DNA of 64,000 nt from CAYFZR01 sp046760505 [NCBI: Candidatus Hydrothermarchaeota archaeon] (GTDB lineage: Archaea; CAYFZR01), in contig JBHIEG010000010.1 of assembly GCA_046760505.1 (NCBI GenBank), positions 1 through 64,000 on the forward strand, given 5' to 3'. Made by a program: the position numbers and the translations under genes. The notes below the pieces were generated by a model that worked only from the letters and a program-made list of their open reading frames with translations, ran no database searches and had not been told where the DNA came from. Every line of letters starts with the position of its first letter. The first letter of the stretch is position 1. This document shows positions 43,132-51,487 of this stretch, in pieces.

Positions 43132-43851
43132 TCATTTTGGCCTCAAAGATATTATGTTTGCTCTTCCTTTAGCACGCTTTTCTATTATTCCCTTTTCTTC
43201 CAGGGCTGATAAGATTAAACTAACTTTTGCGGGTGAATATCCGATTTCTTTCGTCAAATCTGTTTGAAACATCTCTTTTCCGTGTGTTTTGAGAATATTT
43301 ATTATTCTGATTTCATCATCGGTTAGATCTTCTCTTACGTACTTTTCCCTTCTAAAGTATAAAAAAGCAAGAAGCAGGATGATCATTGAAAGAAAGATTA
43401 TAAAGTATATGAAATCAAATTTATTGTTCATTTCAAAATCAATCGTTGAGTATTCCTCTATATCCGGAAGATTCTCGATTTCGTATGGTAATTTCTCGAT
43501 TTCTGGAAAAATATCTTCTAATTTAGGAAACATAGGTAAATCCAGTCTCGTAATCTCTTTTTCCTTTAGGAGCGTTATGTTCATTTGAGTGAAATAAGAA
43601 ATTCCTCCGCTCTGGTTAACGGTAAACGCCACGAAGATATACCTGCCAGGCGGAAGATCTAATTTGTAGTAGCCATTTTGATCACAGATCACCTGATCTG
43701 TTAGAGTACTATTTCTGTAAACCCTAACGATGGTGCTCGGCAGAGGTTGAAATGTGCTCCAGTGAAATGCCTTGCCTTCTATATGTATGGAAAAGCATGG
43801 ATAAACAATCAGGAGAAGCATAACAAAGATCAAGACATTTTTGGAGGACAT
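43132..43851 (-). CDS. membrane-anchored wHTH protein with extracytoplasmic carboxypeptidase-like domain
   Basis: A 239-residue protein with a signal sequence or first helix (about 5-20), an outside domain like a carboxypeptidase regulatory domain (PLPSTIVRVYRNS, then GYYKLDLPPGRYIFVAF), a membrane helix (about 147-165), and a cytoplasmic winged helix (about 175-239; DLTKEIGYSPAKVSLILSALEEKGII, shortened). It looks like a one-component sensor that carries its DNA-binding domain at the membrane. It lies upstream of and divergent from the cytochrome operon, and could regulate it. Confidence 0.75.
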   Translation of the reverse strand: MSSKNVLIFVMLLLIVYPCFSIHIEGKAFHWSTFQPLPSTIVRVYRNSTLTDQVICDQNGYYKLDLPPGRYIFVAFTVNQSGGISYFTQMNITLLKEKEITRLDLPMFPKLEDIFPEIEKLPYEIENLPDIEEYSTIDFEMNNKFDFIYFIIFLSMIILLLAFLYFRREKYVREDLTDDEIRIINILKTHGKEMFQTDLTKEIGYSPAKVSLILSALEEKGIIEKRAKGRANIISLRPK

Positions 43852-44111
43852 GTAAAATCATTTTTCATTCCTACTATAAAGTATGTTTGCATTACCATTC
43901 TGCGAATACTCAATAGATATCATTCGAGATTATTCAATTCTACATAGTTCTATAATTAGTCCTATAATTTCTATAATAAGAAATTCAAAAATAGAATGCA
44001 CGAAGAAGTTCCAAAAATGATATAAAATAGATCTGAAAATGGTTTAACTTGAATTAAATTAATTTCTGTAAAAAATGAAAAATGATTCTCTAAACGTCTT
44101 TAAAAATGGAC

Positions 44112-44121
44112 TAATATAAAT
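44112..44121 (+). promoter_or_regulatory. TATA box of the cytochrome operon
   Basis: TAATATAAAT lies about 30 bases before ATG 44145, consistent with a leaderless or short-leader transcript. The remaining spacer 43852-44111 is AT-rich and I see no other clear element. Confidence 0.45.
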
Positions 44122-44144
44122 TTACCTAATTCTCCAGTATATTC

Positions 44145-45173
44145 ATGTCCTCAGACACTTTAATTGAGAAGTTTAAGGTTTACATGCTCGCTTTTTCCAT
44201 AATAACTGGTTTGGCGTTTACTTTAATGAACCTTCGTTCGCCAAAGTCATCGGAAGCCTCTGGCACCAACGGAGAAATCTTTGATCTTCAAGACCAGGTC
44301 AAGATCGCTATAGAAAAAGCCCAGAACGAGATTGAAAAAGCAGAAAAAAAAGGAAAAGATATCATTTATGCAGAAGAGGCTCTGAAAAACGCCAGAAAAC
44401 TCTCAGAAACTCATGGAAAAGACAAGTATGAGTTCAGACGAAATCTTTTAGAAGCAATACATTATGCGAAAAGGGCGGAATCGCTGGCAAAGGCGCTCAC
44501 AGATGTATCCTGTGTCTCTTGCCACAGTTCATTGAAAAATACAGAAGTTTACGCGGAATACGTGGAATGGGCCGAGACAGTACATGCAGATAACTTTGTA
44601 ACCTGCGAAAAATGTCACGGAGGCAATCCAGATGAAAAAACCGCGCACAAAGATTTACTTCATCTAAATATTAGCCAAATAACCAGAGTCTGTTCCGAAT
44701 GCCATCCAAAATCAAAGTATTTTGAATCTGCACATTGGGAAGAACTAAGAAAAACGCTGGAATTAAATTCCAATGAATTGGGAACAAAGTTCAATGATCA
44801 GGTGCTTGCACCGGCGTGCACCACATGCCACGGAGGGCACAGGATAAAGAGCACAAGAAACCCCGAAAGCACCGTATTTTTCAAAAAAGTCACCGAAACT
44901 TGCGGAATCGATTGTCATCCGAAGCAATACAGCGAATTTGTAAAAAGCACCCATTATAAAAGACTGAGTTCTGATAAATTGGGACCGACCTGTGTAACCT
45001 GTCATGGTTCCCATTCTGCGAGCATACCTGAAAACATCTCTGGTGTATGCGGTTACTGTCATTCAGAGGTGCCTGAAGTGAGAGGAAGATGGCATGAATT
45101 TAAGGGAAAAGAAATATCGTTCTTAGAATCGTATAAACCCAAAACAATGAGATTGCTGGTGAGAATAAGATGA
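44145..45173 (+). CDS. multihaem cytochrome c (seven haem motifs)
   Basis: A 342-residue exported cytochrome. A membrane anchor (about 11-30) and a helical hairpin (about 47-118) precede the haem domain. Haem motifs CXXCH start at residues 123, 154, 183, 225, 283 and 302; a seventh at 253 is CGIDCH, a CX3CH variant. It resembles NapC/NrfH-like or octahaem-type electron-transfer proteins but matches none by order that I can name. It leads an operon with a second cytochrome, a ferredoxin and an NrfD-FAD oxidase fusion, so it should pass electrons in the extracytoplasmic space. Confidence 0.85.
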   Translation: MSSDTLIEKFKVYMLAFSIITGLAFTLMNLRSPKSSEASGTNGEIFDLQDQVKIAIEKAQNEIEKAEKKGKDIIYAEEALKNARKLSETHGKDKYEFRRNLLEAIHYAKRAESLAKALTDVSCVSCHSSLKNTEVYAEYVEWAETVHADNFVTCEKCHGGNPDEKTAHKDLLHLNISQITRVCSECHPKSKYFESAHWEELRKTLELNSNELGTKFNDQVLAPACTTCHGGHRIKSTRNPESTVFFKKVTETCGIDCHPKQYSEFVKSTHYKRLSSDKLGPTCVTCHGSHSASIPENISGVCGYCHSEVPEVRGRWHEFKGKEISFLESYKPKTMRLLVRIR

Positions 45174-45634
45174 AGGCTCATGTTAAATTGGTCGTTTTGA
45201 TATTGGTTATGTTTGCAATTGTATTCGCCTCTGTTAGAGCGGTACTCATTCCGGATTCATTCGGGATGTACGGGCACTATCGTGGAGACTCCCTAGAAGA
45301 AAATAAAAAACTCCCATTGGTCTATTCGGAGTCGTCCGCATGCAAAAATTGTCATCCACTGCATTTTAAGGACTGGAGCGAAAATCAACACAGAGGTGTA
45401 AACTGTGAAACCTGCCATGGACCTGCGCTAAATCATGTAGAGGCGCCAAAAGAGATTAAGCCTCTAGCAGAAACGTCAGAGGAACTATGCAAGAGATGTC
45501 ATGCATTTATGGCCTCAAGACCTTCTGAATTTCCTCAGATAGATTTTGATACCCACAATCCTGGAAGAAACTGCAGGTCATGTCATAATCCCCACATACC
45601 GTTTAAACCCTGGTATTACTCAAAGGAGGTATAA
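45170..45634 (+). CDS. tetrahaem cytochrome c
   Basis: A 154-residue exported protein with an N-terminal membrane helix (about 6-25) and four CXXCH motifs at residues 58, 79, 107 and 135. Distal histidines (for example in HFKDWSENQH and FDTHNPG) could give bis-His ligation. Its ATG overlaps the stop of the preceding cytochrome. Likely electron carrier of the same respiratory complex. Confidence 0.88.
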   Translation: MKAHVKLVVLILVMFAIVFASVRAVLIPDSFGMYGHYRGDSLEENKKLPLVYSESSACKNCHPLHFKDWSENQHRGVNCETCHGPALNHVEAPKEIKPLAETSEELCKRCHAFMASRPSEFPQIDFDTHNPGRNCRSCHNPHIPFKPWYYSKEV

Positions 45635-45635
45635 A

Positions 45636-46388
45636 ATGGCAATTTCACGCCGAGACTTCATATTAACTGCAATAAAAACGTCAGCAGGATTAGCTCTAGC
45701 CATAGAATCTCTAACATCTAATTTTATGCAAGTAGCAAACGCTTTAGGGGAAGAGGAAATTTCAGAGCATCACTGGGGTTTTGTCGTTGATACAACCAAA
45801 TGTATAGGATGTGGTTTTTGCGTAGAGGCATGCAAGAGGGAGAATAATGTTCCATTAGACGCTCATGTCTTTAGAACTTGGGTTGAAAAGTACGTCATAA
45901 CAATGGACGGAGAGGTCATTGTAACATCACCCAACGGCGGTATCCATGGATTCAAAGAAAGTGAGAAAAGAATAAGAAAGGGCTTTTTCGTTCCAAAGTT
46001 GTGCAATCAGTGCGATAAGCCCCCTTGTGTTCAAGTTTGCCCAGTAGGAGCAACATACAAGACTAAAGATGGAGTCATTCTGGTTGATAGTAAATACTGT
46101 GTGGGGTGCAGATACTGTATTCAGGCATGTCCTTATGGAGCGAGATTCATTCATCCGGTGAGAAAGGTAGCGGACAAATGCACGTGGTGTTACCATAGAA
46201 TAACCAAAGGTTTTCTACCGGCTTGCGTTCAGGAATGTCCGGTTGGTGCAAGAATTTTTGGCGACCTAAACGATCCAAACAGTGCTGTAAGTAAAATACT
46301 TAGAGAAGAAAGGGTTGCTGTCTTAAAGCCAAGTCAAGGAACCGAGCCCAAAGTTTTCTATGTTGGATTGGATAAGGAGGTGATTTAA
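45636..46388 (+). CDS. Tat-exported four-cluster ferredoxin (NrfC/HybA/DmsB-like)
   Basis: A 250-residue iron-sulfur subunit. A twin-arginine signal SRRDFILTAIKTSAG lies at the N terminus; four Cys groups follow (CIGCGFCVEAC, CNQCDKPPCVQVCP, CVGCRYCIQACP, and CTWC with CVQECP), enough for four [4Fe-4S] clusters. This is the usual partner of NrfD membrane subunits. ATG 45636 follows GGAGGT. The next gene starts on its stop codon. Confidence 0.93.
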   Translation: MAISRRDFILTAIKTSAGLALAIESLTSNFMQVANALGEEEISEHHWGFVVDTTKCIGCGFCVEACKRENNVPLDAHVFRTWVEKYVITMDGEVIVTSPNGGIHGFKESEKRIRKGFFVPKLCNQCDKPPCVQVCPVGATYKTKDGVILVDSKYCVGCRYCIQACPYGARFIHPVRKVADKCTWCYHRITKGFLPACVQECPVGARIFGDLNDPNSAVSKILREERVAVLKPSQGTEPKVFYVGLDKEVI

Positions 46389-48991
46389 TGATTGAGTCTG
46401 TACAAGGCTTCGTTTTTCCAAATGAAATTGAGGTGCAGTGGAGTATACTTATCGCTTTGTACCCTTATATAACCGGTCTGGTGGCTGGAGCATTTATTGT
46501 TTCATCGATTTATCATGTTTTTGGAAGAAAAGAGGTTAAACCCGTTGCTAAACTGGCTGTACTAACCGCATACGCCTTTCTTTTAATTTGCGTTCAGCCC
46601 TTGCTCTTTCATCTCACACAGCCTTTAAGGGCTCCAGAAATATTCTTGACCCCAAATCCTAACTCGGCCATGGCTGCGTTTGGCTATGTCTACCTGTCTT
46701 ATCTCATAATTTTGACCCTAGAGATTTGGTTCATATTCAGAGAGGATATCGTGAGATTTGCAAAATCGAGCAGGGGGATAAAAAAACTGTTCTACTTTGT
46801 TCTGGCTTTAGGTATCACTGATATATCGAAGGAAGCCCTAGAGACCGATCATAAAATCACCACCGTGCTCGCGGCGATAGGAATTCCATCTGCCTGCTTA
46901 CTTCACGGATATGCTGGCTTCATATTTGGATCTATTAAAGCCAATCCTTGGTGGTCCACACCTCTAATGCCGATCATATTTTTACTCTCCGCTATAGTCT
47001 CAGGTATTGCGATGTTGATCCTAATCTACGTTATCGTATCAAAGATAAGGAGAACCACCATAGATAGAACCTGCATGAAATCGCTGGCAACTTACCTCTG
47101 GTACTTCTTGGTAATAGATCTAACCTTCGAGTCATTGGAAGTTCTATCAAAGATGTATGAATCTGCTGAAGAATGGGGAATAATTTCACAACTGATCTCA
47201 AAGAAGATTGCATTCACCTTCATAGGAGTCCAAATGATCATGGGGGAGGTAATCCCCATAATCGTGATCGGTTCTCTCCTACTCTTTAAGTTTGGGGAGA
47301 GAGTAAGGAATGCGGGCTTTTTCCTCTCCTCGCTGCTAGTTGTTATCGGAGTCTTTGCGATGCGATGGAACGTTGTAATCGGAGGTCAACTTTTCTCAAA
47401 AAGTTTAAGGGGCTTTACCACATATGCTCCAGAGTTCCTGAGCAGGGAAGGGATACTGCCCGCGATCTTTCTAATGACCTTGCCATTCGTGATACTTGCA
47501 GTATCGTTAATCATCCTGCCCCCCTGGGAAAGGGAAGAAAGGGAGAAAAAAGAATTAAAGGAAATATTCGGTGATAGGGTGAGTTTTGATGAGAATGAAC
47601 TGATCCTTTACTCTCATGACGTAGGAACGCTCCCTGATGTAGTTCCGCTATTCATGCTGGATACCTTACCAGATGCTGTTGTACTTCCGGAAAACAAAGA
47701 AGAGTTAGTAAAACTTGTAAATCTTGCAAACGAGTTCAGAATTCCATTGATACCAAGAGGGTCAGCGACTGGTGGATACGGTGGAGCGCTTCCTGTTTAT
47801 GGGGGCATAGTTGTAAACTTTTCTAAGATGGACAGGATAATAGAGATAAATAAAGAAGAAAAGACTGCTACAATAGAGCCAGGAGTAATTTGGGACCGGT
47901 TAGAAAAAGAACTGAATAAACAAGGCTTGCAACTAAAGCACTACCCATCGAGCGCTCCATCTGCTACGGTAGCAGGCTGGATAGCCCAAGGGGGGACTGG
48001 AATAGGCAGTTTAACCTATGGAAACGCTTCCACGATAGTAAAGGAGGCAGAATTGGTTACACCGGACGGTAAGGTAGAGACGTTCAAGGGTAAGAACTTA
48101 GATCTCGTCTGCGAATGTGAAGGAATAACAGGATTCATAACGAAATTAAAAATTGAAGTAAAGGATTATGAAGAGATAATCCCAGTAACCGTATTGTTTA
48201 AAGATGCATCTTCCTTAGAATCAGCAATAAATCAGGTTGTTAGTTATGCAAAGCCCTATACCATAGCATTCGGAACTCCTGGATACATAAAACTTAAACA
48301 GGAGGCAACAGGCCACAGACTCCTGCCGGAGGATAAATACTACGCGATATTTGCATACTACGAGTCTCAGTATGAGAAAGTAAAGGAAAAATTTGCTGAG
48401 ATAATCCATTCTAATTCTGGAGAGATTGCAAGCGCTGAAGTCTCCAAAAAAGAATGGGAAGAGAGATTTTACCCTTTGAGAATAAAGAGGCTTGGTCCAA
48501 GCGTAATACCGAGTGAGGCATTGATTCCTAATGCGAGACTGAAAGATGTTTTGGAAGAAGTAGAAAAAGAGACAAAAGGAATGTACATCGGGGCAGAAGG
48601 ACAGTTGGCAAGTGAAAAAGAATCTGCTTTACTGGTGTTTTTCTTGGAAGACGAACGTTCTTTCTTAAGATTTACTTTCGGATGGAACAACGCATTCAAA
48701 ATAGTAGATATCGCGAGAAAATTCGGTGGAAGAGTGTATTCAACAGGAATATGGTTTTCAGGAGAATCAGAGAGTTACTTCGGAAAAGAAAGACTTGAAA
48801 AAATAAGGAAGTTCAAGAAAGAAAGAGATCCGAACGACATCATGAACCCTGGAAAGATATTTCCGCCTGAGATAAAGGCTTTTCCACTCATGCCCATCTC
48901 CAAGGGTATAGAACTCTCGAAACCTTTCATGTCGATAGGAAGCAAAATATTCCGATATCAAAGAGCCGAGGTAAGTTACACTGATCAATGA
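46388..48991 (+). CDS. NrfD membrane subunit fused to GlcD-type FAD oxidase
   Basis: An 867-residue fusion. Residues 1-380 form a polytopic membrane domain of the NrfD/PsrC type that exchanges electrons with a quinone. After the basic-acidic linker PPWEREEREKKELKE, residues about 420-590 form a PCMH FAD-binding domain (PRGSATGGYGGALP, 456-469; PSATVAGWIAQGGTG), and 600-840 the FAD-oxidase C-terminal cap with DPNDIMNPGKIFPP at the end, as in GlcD and D-lactate dehydrogenases. No internal start or stop separates the halves. The FAD domain should face the cytoplasm. GGAGGTGAT precedes the ATG. Confidence 0.88.
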   Translation: MIESVQGFVFPNEIEVQWSILIALYPYITGLVAGAFIVSSIYHVFGRKEVKPVAKLAVLTAYAFLLICVQPLLFHLTQPLRAPEIFLTPNPNSAMAAFGYVYLSYLIILTLEIWFIFREDIVRFAKSSRGIKKLFYFVLALGITDISKEALETDHKITTVLAAIGIPSACLLHGYAGFIFGSIKANPWWSTPLMPIIFLLSAIVSGIAMLILIYVIVSKIRRTTIDRTCMKSLATYLWYFLVIDLTFESLEVLSKMYESAEEWGIISQLISKKIAFTFIGVQMIMGEVIPIIVIGSLLLFKFGERVRNAGFFLSSLLVVIGVFAMRWNVVIGGQLFSKSLRGFTTYAPEFLSREGILPAIFLMTLPFVILAVSLIILPPWEREEREKKELKEIFGDRVSFDENELILYSHDVGTLPDVVPLFMLDTLPDAVVLPENKEELVKLVNLANEFRIPLIPRGSATGGYGGALPVYGGIVVNFSKMDRIIEINKEEKTATIEPGVIWDRLEKELNKQGLQLKHYPSSAPSATVAGWIAQGGTGIGSLTYGNASTIVKEAELVTPDGKVETFKGKNLDLVCECEGITGFITKLKIEVKDYEEIIPVTVLFKDASSLESAINQVVSYAKPYTIAFGTPGYIKLKQEATGHRLLPEDKYYAIFAYYESQYEKVKEKFAEIIHSNSGEIASAEVSKKEWEERFYPLRIKRLGPSVIPSEALIPNARLKDVLEEVEKETKGMYIGAEGQLASEKESALLVFFLEDERSFLRFTFGWNNAFKIVDIARKFGGRVYSTGIWFSGESESYFGKERLEKIRKFKKERDPNDIMNPGKIFPPEIKAFPLMPISKGIELSKPFMSIGSKIFRYQRAEVSYTDQ

Positions 48992-49410
48992 AAAATGGAA
49001 AGGGTATTGTTATGGAAAAGGAAGTTTTAGATGTGGAAAAGTCAAAAGAAAAAATGAGAAAATTGCTTAAAGATCCTGAAAAAGCAGATGAATTTATCAA
49101 TCTACTAACTGAACACAGAAGAAAGAGATTCAAAGATTTTGAAGAATCCCTCCAAAGGGATCCTGTCCTCTTCGACGATTTCACCAAAGACCCTATCGAA
49201 ACATTGGCCAGAGCGGGCTTGATTTGTGAGAACGATGAAGTAATCATAAAGTACCCCGGAGCAGTTGCACCTCGAATCGCGATGAAGACGATGAAATTTC
49301 CGGTTCCGGTCAAAATTAAGGTGAAGTGTCAGATATGCTGGAGAAAGATCTATCCTTATCCTTGCCATTATACCATCGAAATCCAGTGGCCAGCAATGGA
49401 ACAAGATTAA
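48988..49410 (+). CDS. hypothetical 140-residue protein of the cytochrome operon
   Basis: A helical, charged first half (about 1-70, ending FTKDPIETLARAGL) is followed by a beta/Cys-rich tail (KVKCQICWRKIYPYPC). Its ATG overlaps the stop of the fusion gene (ATGA), so it belongs to the operon. The first half loosely recalls NHLP-type leader sequences, and the Cys cluster could bind metal; I do not recognise a family. ATG 49012 is another possible start. Confidence 0.6.
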   Translation: MKNGKGIVMEKEVLDVEKSKEKMRKLLKDPEKADEFINLLTEHRRKRFKDFEESLQRDPVLFDDFTKDPIETLARAGLICENDEVIIKYPGAVAPRIAMKTMKFPVPVKIKVKCQICWRKIYPYPCHYTIEIQWPAMEQD

Positions 49411-49422
49411 TCCATTCTTCTA

Positions 49423-49521
49423 TTATCCTCTCCAGAACCAAAATCTCATTTTCTCAAGTACGATTATCGCTGCAGCAATGCAAAATAAACCTATCAACAA
49501 TGTAGTGATAACGCAGTCCAT
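49423..49521 (-). CDS. possible 32-residue single-helix membrane peptide
   Basis: The frame ATG 49521 to TAA 49423 encodes a short N terminus with Cys, one 18-residue hydrophobic stretch (TTLLIGLFCIAAAIIVL) and a basic aromatic tail (KMRFWFWRG), which is positive-inside topology. It sits immediately after the respiratory operon in the opposite direction. It has no clear ribosome-binding site. Confidence 0.35.
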   Translation of the reverse strand: MDCVITTLLIGLFCIAAAIIVLEKMRFWFWRG

Positions 49522-49715
49522 ACGATCATCTGATTATACTATACAATTTGTTTTTAATATTTTCTTTGTTTATAATATTTTCTTAAGATTAATCATTAAA
49601 AATTATATTAGTAATAATTACTCAAATTATATTTAAGAAACTTTACAGGTAATCTAAAAATGCAGGAGTTAGGGCTAATCTAGGAAATCTAGAAGAGCAT
49701 TACTATTATTATTTC

Positions 49716-49790
49716 CTATTTTGGCTCTTCTTTTTTCTTTTTCTTCTTGAAGATGCTAGACAATTTTTCTTTGAGTTTCTCTATATCCAT
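49716..49790 (-). CDS. possible 24-residue lysine-rich peptide
   Basis: The frame ATG 49790 to TAG 49716 encodes a Lys/Glu-rich peptide with a run of six Lys. It is possibly chance in an A-rich strand. The rest of the 503-base region between 49410 and 49914 is AT-rich with promoter-like tracts and no other feature I can support. Confidence 0.15.
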   Translation of the reverse strand: MDIEKLKEKLSSIFKKKKKKEEPK

Positions 49791-49913
49791 GATCCATCAC
49801 TCTCGCGGCACTAATTTATATTTCTCCTTACTTTTATATATTTTGTTAGAATCCTATTTTCCACCAACAATTATCATACAGCAAATTATCTTATGCAACA
49901 AAAATTGTCGTTT

Positions 49914-51044
49914 TTATTCCGTCCCTTCCAGCAATATTTCGGTTATGTATTTTACAGAAATGTCTTTTCCTCTTTTTTTAGCGGCATGTCCAAGATTAAA
50001 AGAGCAGAATGAACACGATGTGATCAATTCATCCGCAATTTCCTCTGCCTCATCCAGTCTATCAACTGCCATATCCATAGAAAACTCTCGATAAACAGAT
50101 CTCACGCCGGAATCTGCTCCACAGCAGAAGGATTTCTCCATACTTCTATGCATCTCTATCAAGTTAAAACTCTTTAAAAGCTCCCTCGGCTCTTTATATA
50201 TGCCATGAACTCTACCAAGATGGCATGGATCGTGGTAAGCTATCTTTTTGTCAATTTTCTGGATCTTTAGCTTCGATAAATTTTCGTAAAGCACTTCCAG
50301 AATATGCTTAACCTCCAAGTCCATTTCTCCAAGAATTTCAGGATAGTAAACTTTGAAAGCCTTGTAACATCCGGCGCAAATCACTATGATTCTTTTAATA
50401 CCATATGATTTGAATCTTTCTACATTTTTGAAGTAAAATTCTTCTGTTAAGTCTATTTTACCAGAGTCAATAAAATAACTCCCGCAACAACCTTCATCTT
50501 CTAAAATAAGGGGTTTAATTCCGATTTTTTCTAATAACAGCATGGAAGATCTTGCAGCGTCCTTGGTTATGTAAGATGGTATACATCCTGCGAAAAATAA
50601 GGTATCCGAGTCTTCTTTTATCCTATCTTCTTTTATCCTGTAATCTCCTTCTATTTTATAATCTGGAGGCAACCAGTCAAGTCTCTTTGATGGATCTCCC
50701 ATCACTGAATTGCCTTTTTCCAGTATCCAGTCAATAATTTTCTTATGACCTTCTAGTGGAGCAAACCCCATCTTTACAAGTTCTATTCTCGCCTCGCCCA
50801 CAATTTTTGATGTAGGCACCTCTTTTTCGCATACATGCTCGCAGGCGCCGCATCTAGGACACTTGTACAGACTTTCGATTATCTCCTCTGTTATAGTTTC
50901 TCCATTTAAAATGCTTTCAGAAGCTTTTATCCTGTACATAGGGCTGAGAGTAAGATTCTTAGAGACAATATATGTGGGACAAGAGTTTAAACATACTCTA
51001 CACTCATCACAAGACGTTATCTCCTCAATATAATCCTCTAACAT
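49914..51044 (-). CDS. CCG-domain Fe-S oxidoreductase (GlcF/HdrD-like)
   Basis: A 376-residue protein with two N-terminal [4Fe-4S] motifs (CDECRVCLNSCP and CPRCGACEHVCE) and two CCG domains (one with EGCCGSYF, the other with FCCGADSG). This is the architecture of GlcF, the Fe-S subunit of glycolate/D-lactate oxidases, and of heterodisulfide reductase D. Its position converging on the NrfD-GlcD fusion suggests that it is the cytoplasmic partner of the FAD domain. ATG 51044 is chosen over an upstream start at 51110 because the alignment-like CDEC motif then sits at the usual distance. Confidence 0.85.
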   Translation of the reverse strand: MLEDYIEEITSCDECRVCLNSCPTYIVSKNLTLSPMYRIKASESILNGETITEEIIESLYKCPRCGACEHVCEKEVPTSKIVGEARIELVKMGFAPLEGHKKIIDWILEKGNSVMGDPSKRLDWLPPDYKIEGDYRIKEDRIKEDSDTLFFAGCIPSYITKDAARSSMLLLEKIGIKPLILEDEGCCGSYFIDSGKIDLTEEFYFKNVERFKSYGIKRIIVICAGCYKAFKVYYPEILGEMDLEVKHILEVLYENLSKLKIQKIDKKIAYHDPCHLGRVHGIYKEPRELLKSFNLIEMHRSMEKSFCCGADSGVRSVYREFSMDMAVDRLDEAEEIADELITSCSFCSFNLGHAAKKRGKDISVKYITEILLEGTE

Positions 51045-51196
51045 TTTTACACCAAATACATGGTGCTCTCCATTGTTTTTGAATCTTTTTGTCCTATTTC
51101 TCCCGGACATGTGCGGGACAAAATAAATAAAGAAGATGAAAATATGGGTGCATCCCGGTGCATAAATTAAGGTGGATTACTCGAGGAGGTATAAGA

Positions 51197-51487
51197 TTGA
51201 TTATAGCTGAGTTGAGCGTAGTGCCTCTAGGAACAACTTCTCCTAGCGTAAGTAAATACGTAAAAACTGCGCTAGAAGAGCTGAAAAGATCAGGAGTTAA
51301 ATTTGAAGTGGGTGCGATGTCAACAACCATTGAGACAGAAAACTTGGAAACCTTGTTCTCTGTAGTAAAAATGGCTCATGAAGCAGTTTTCACTGCTGGC
51401 GCAAAAAGAGTCGTAACAACCTTAAAAATAGACGATCGCAGAGACAAAGATGCTTCTATAATCTCCAAATTAGAGGCTCTTAAATGA
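51197..51487 (+). CDS. MTH1187-family thiamine-binding protein
   Basis: A 96-residue DUF77 protein: AELSVVPLGTTSPSVSKYV and the C-terminal RVVTTLKIDDRRD. The family forms tetramers that bind thiamine. It starts at TTG 51197 with GGAGGT upstream. Its stop overlaps the start of the methyltransferase gene. Confidence 0.88.
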   Translation: MIIAELSVVPLGTTSPSVSKYVKTALEELKRSGVKFEVGAMSTTIETENLETLFSVVKMAHEAVFTAGAKRVVTTLKIDDRRDKDASIISKLEALK

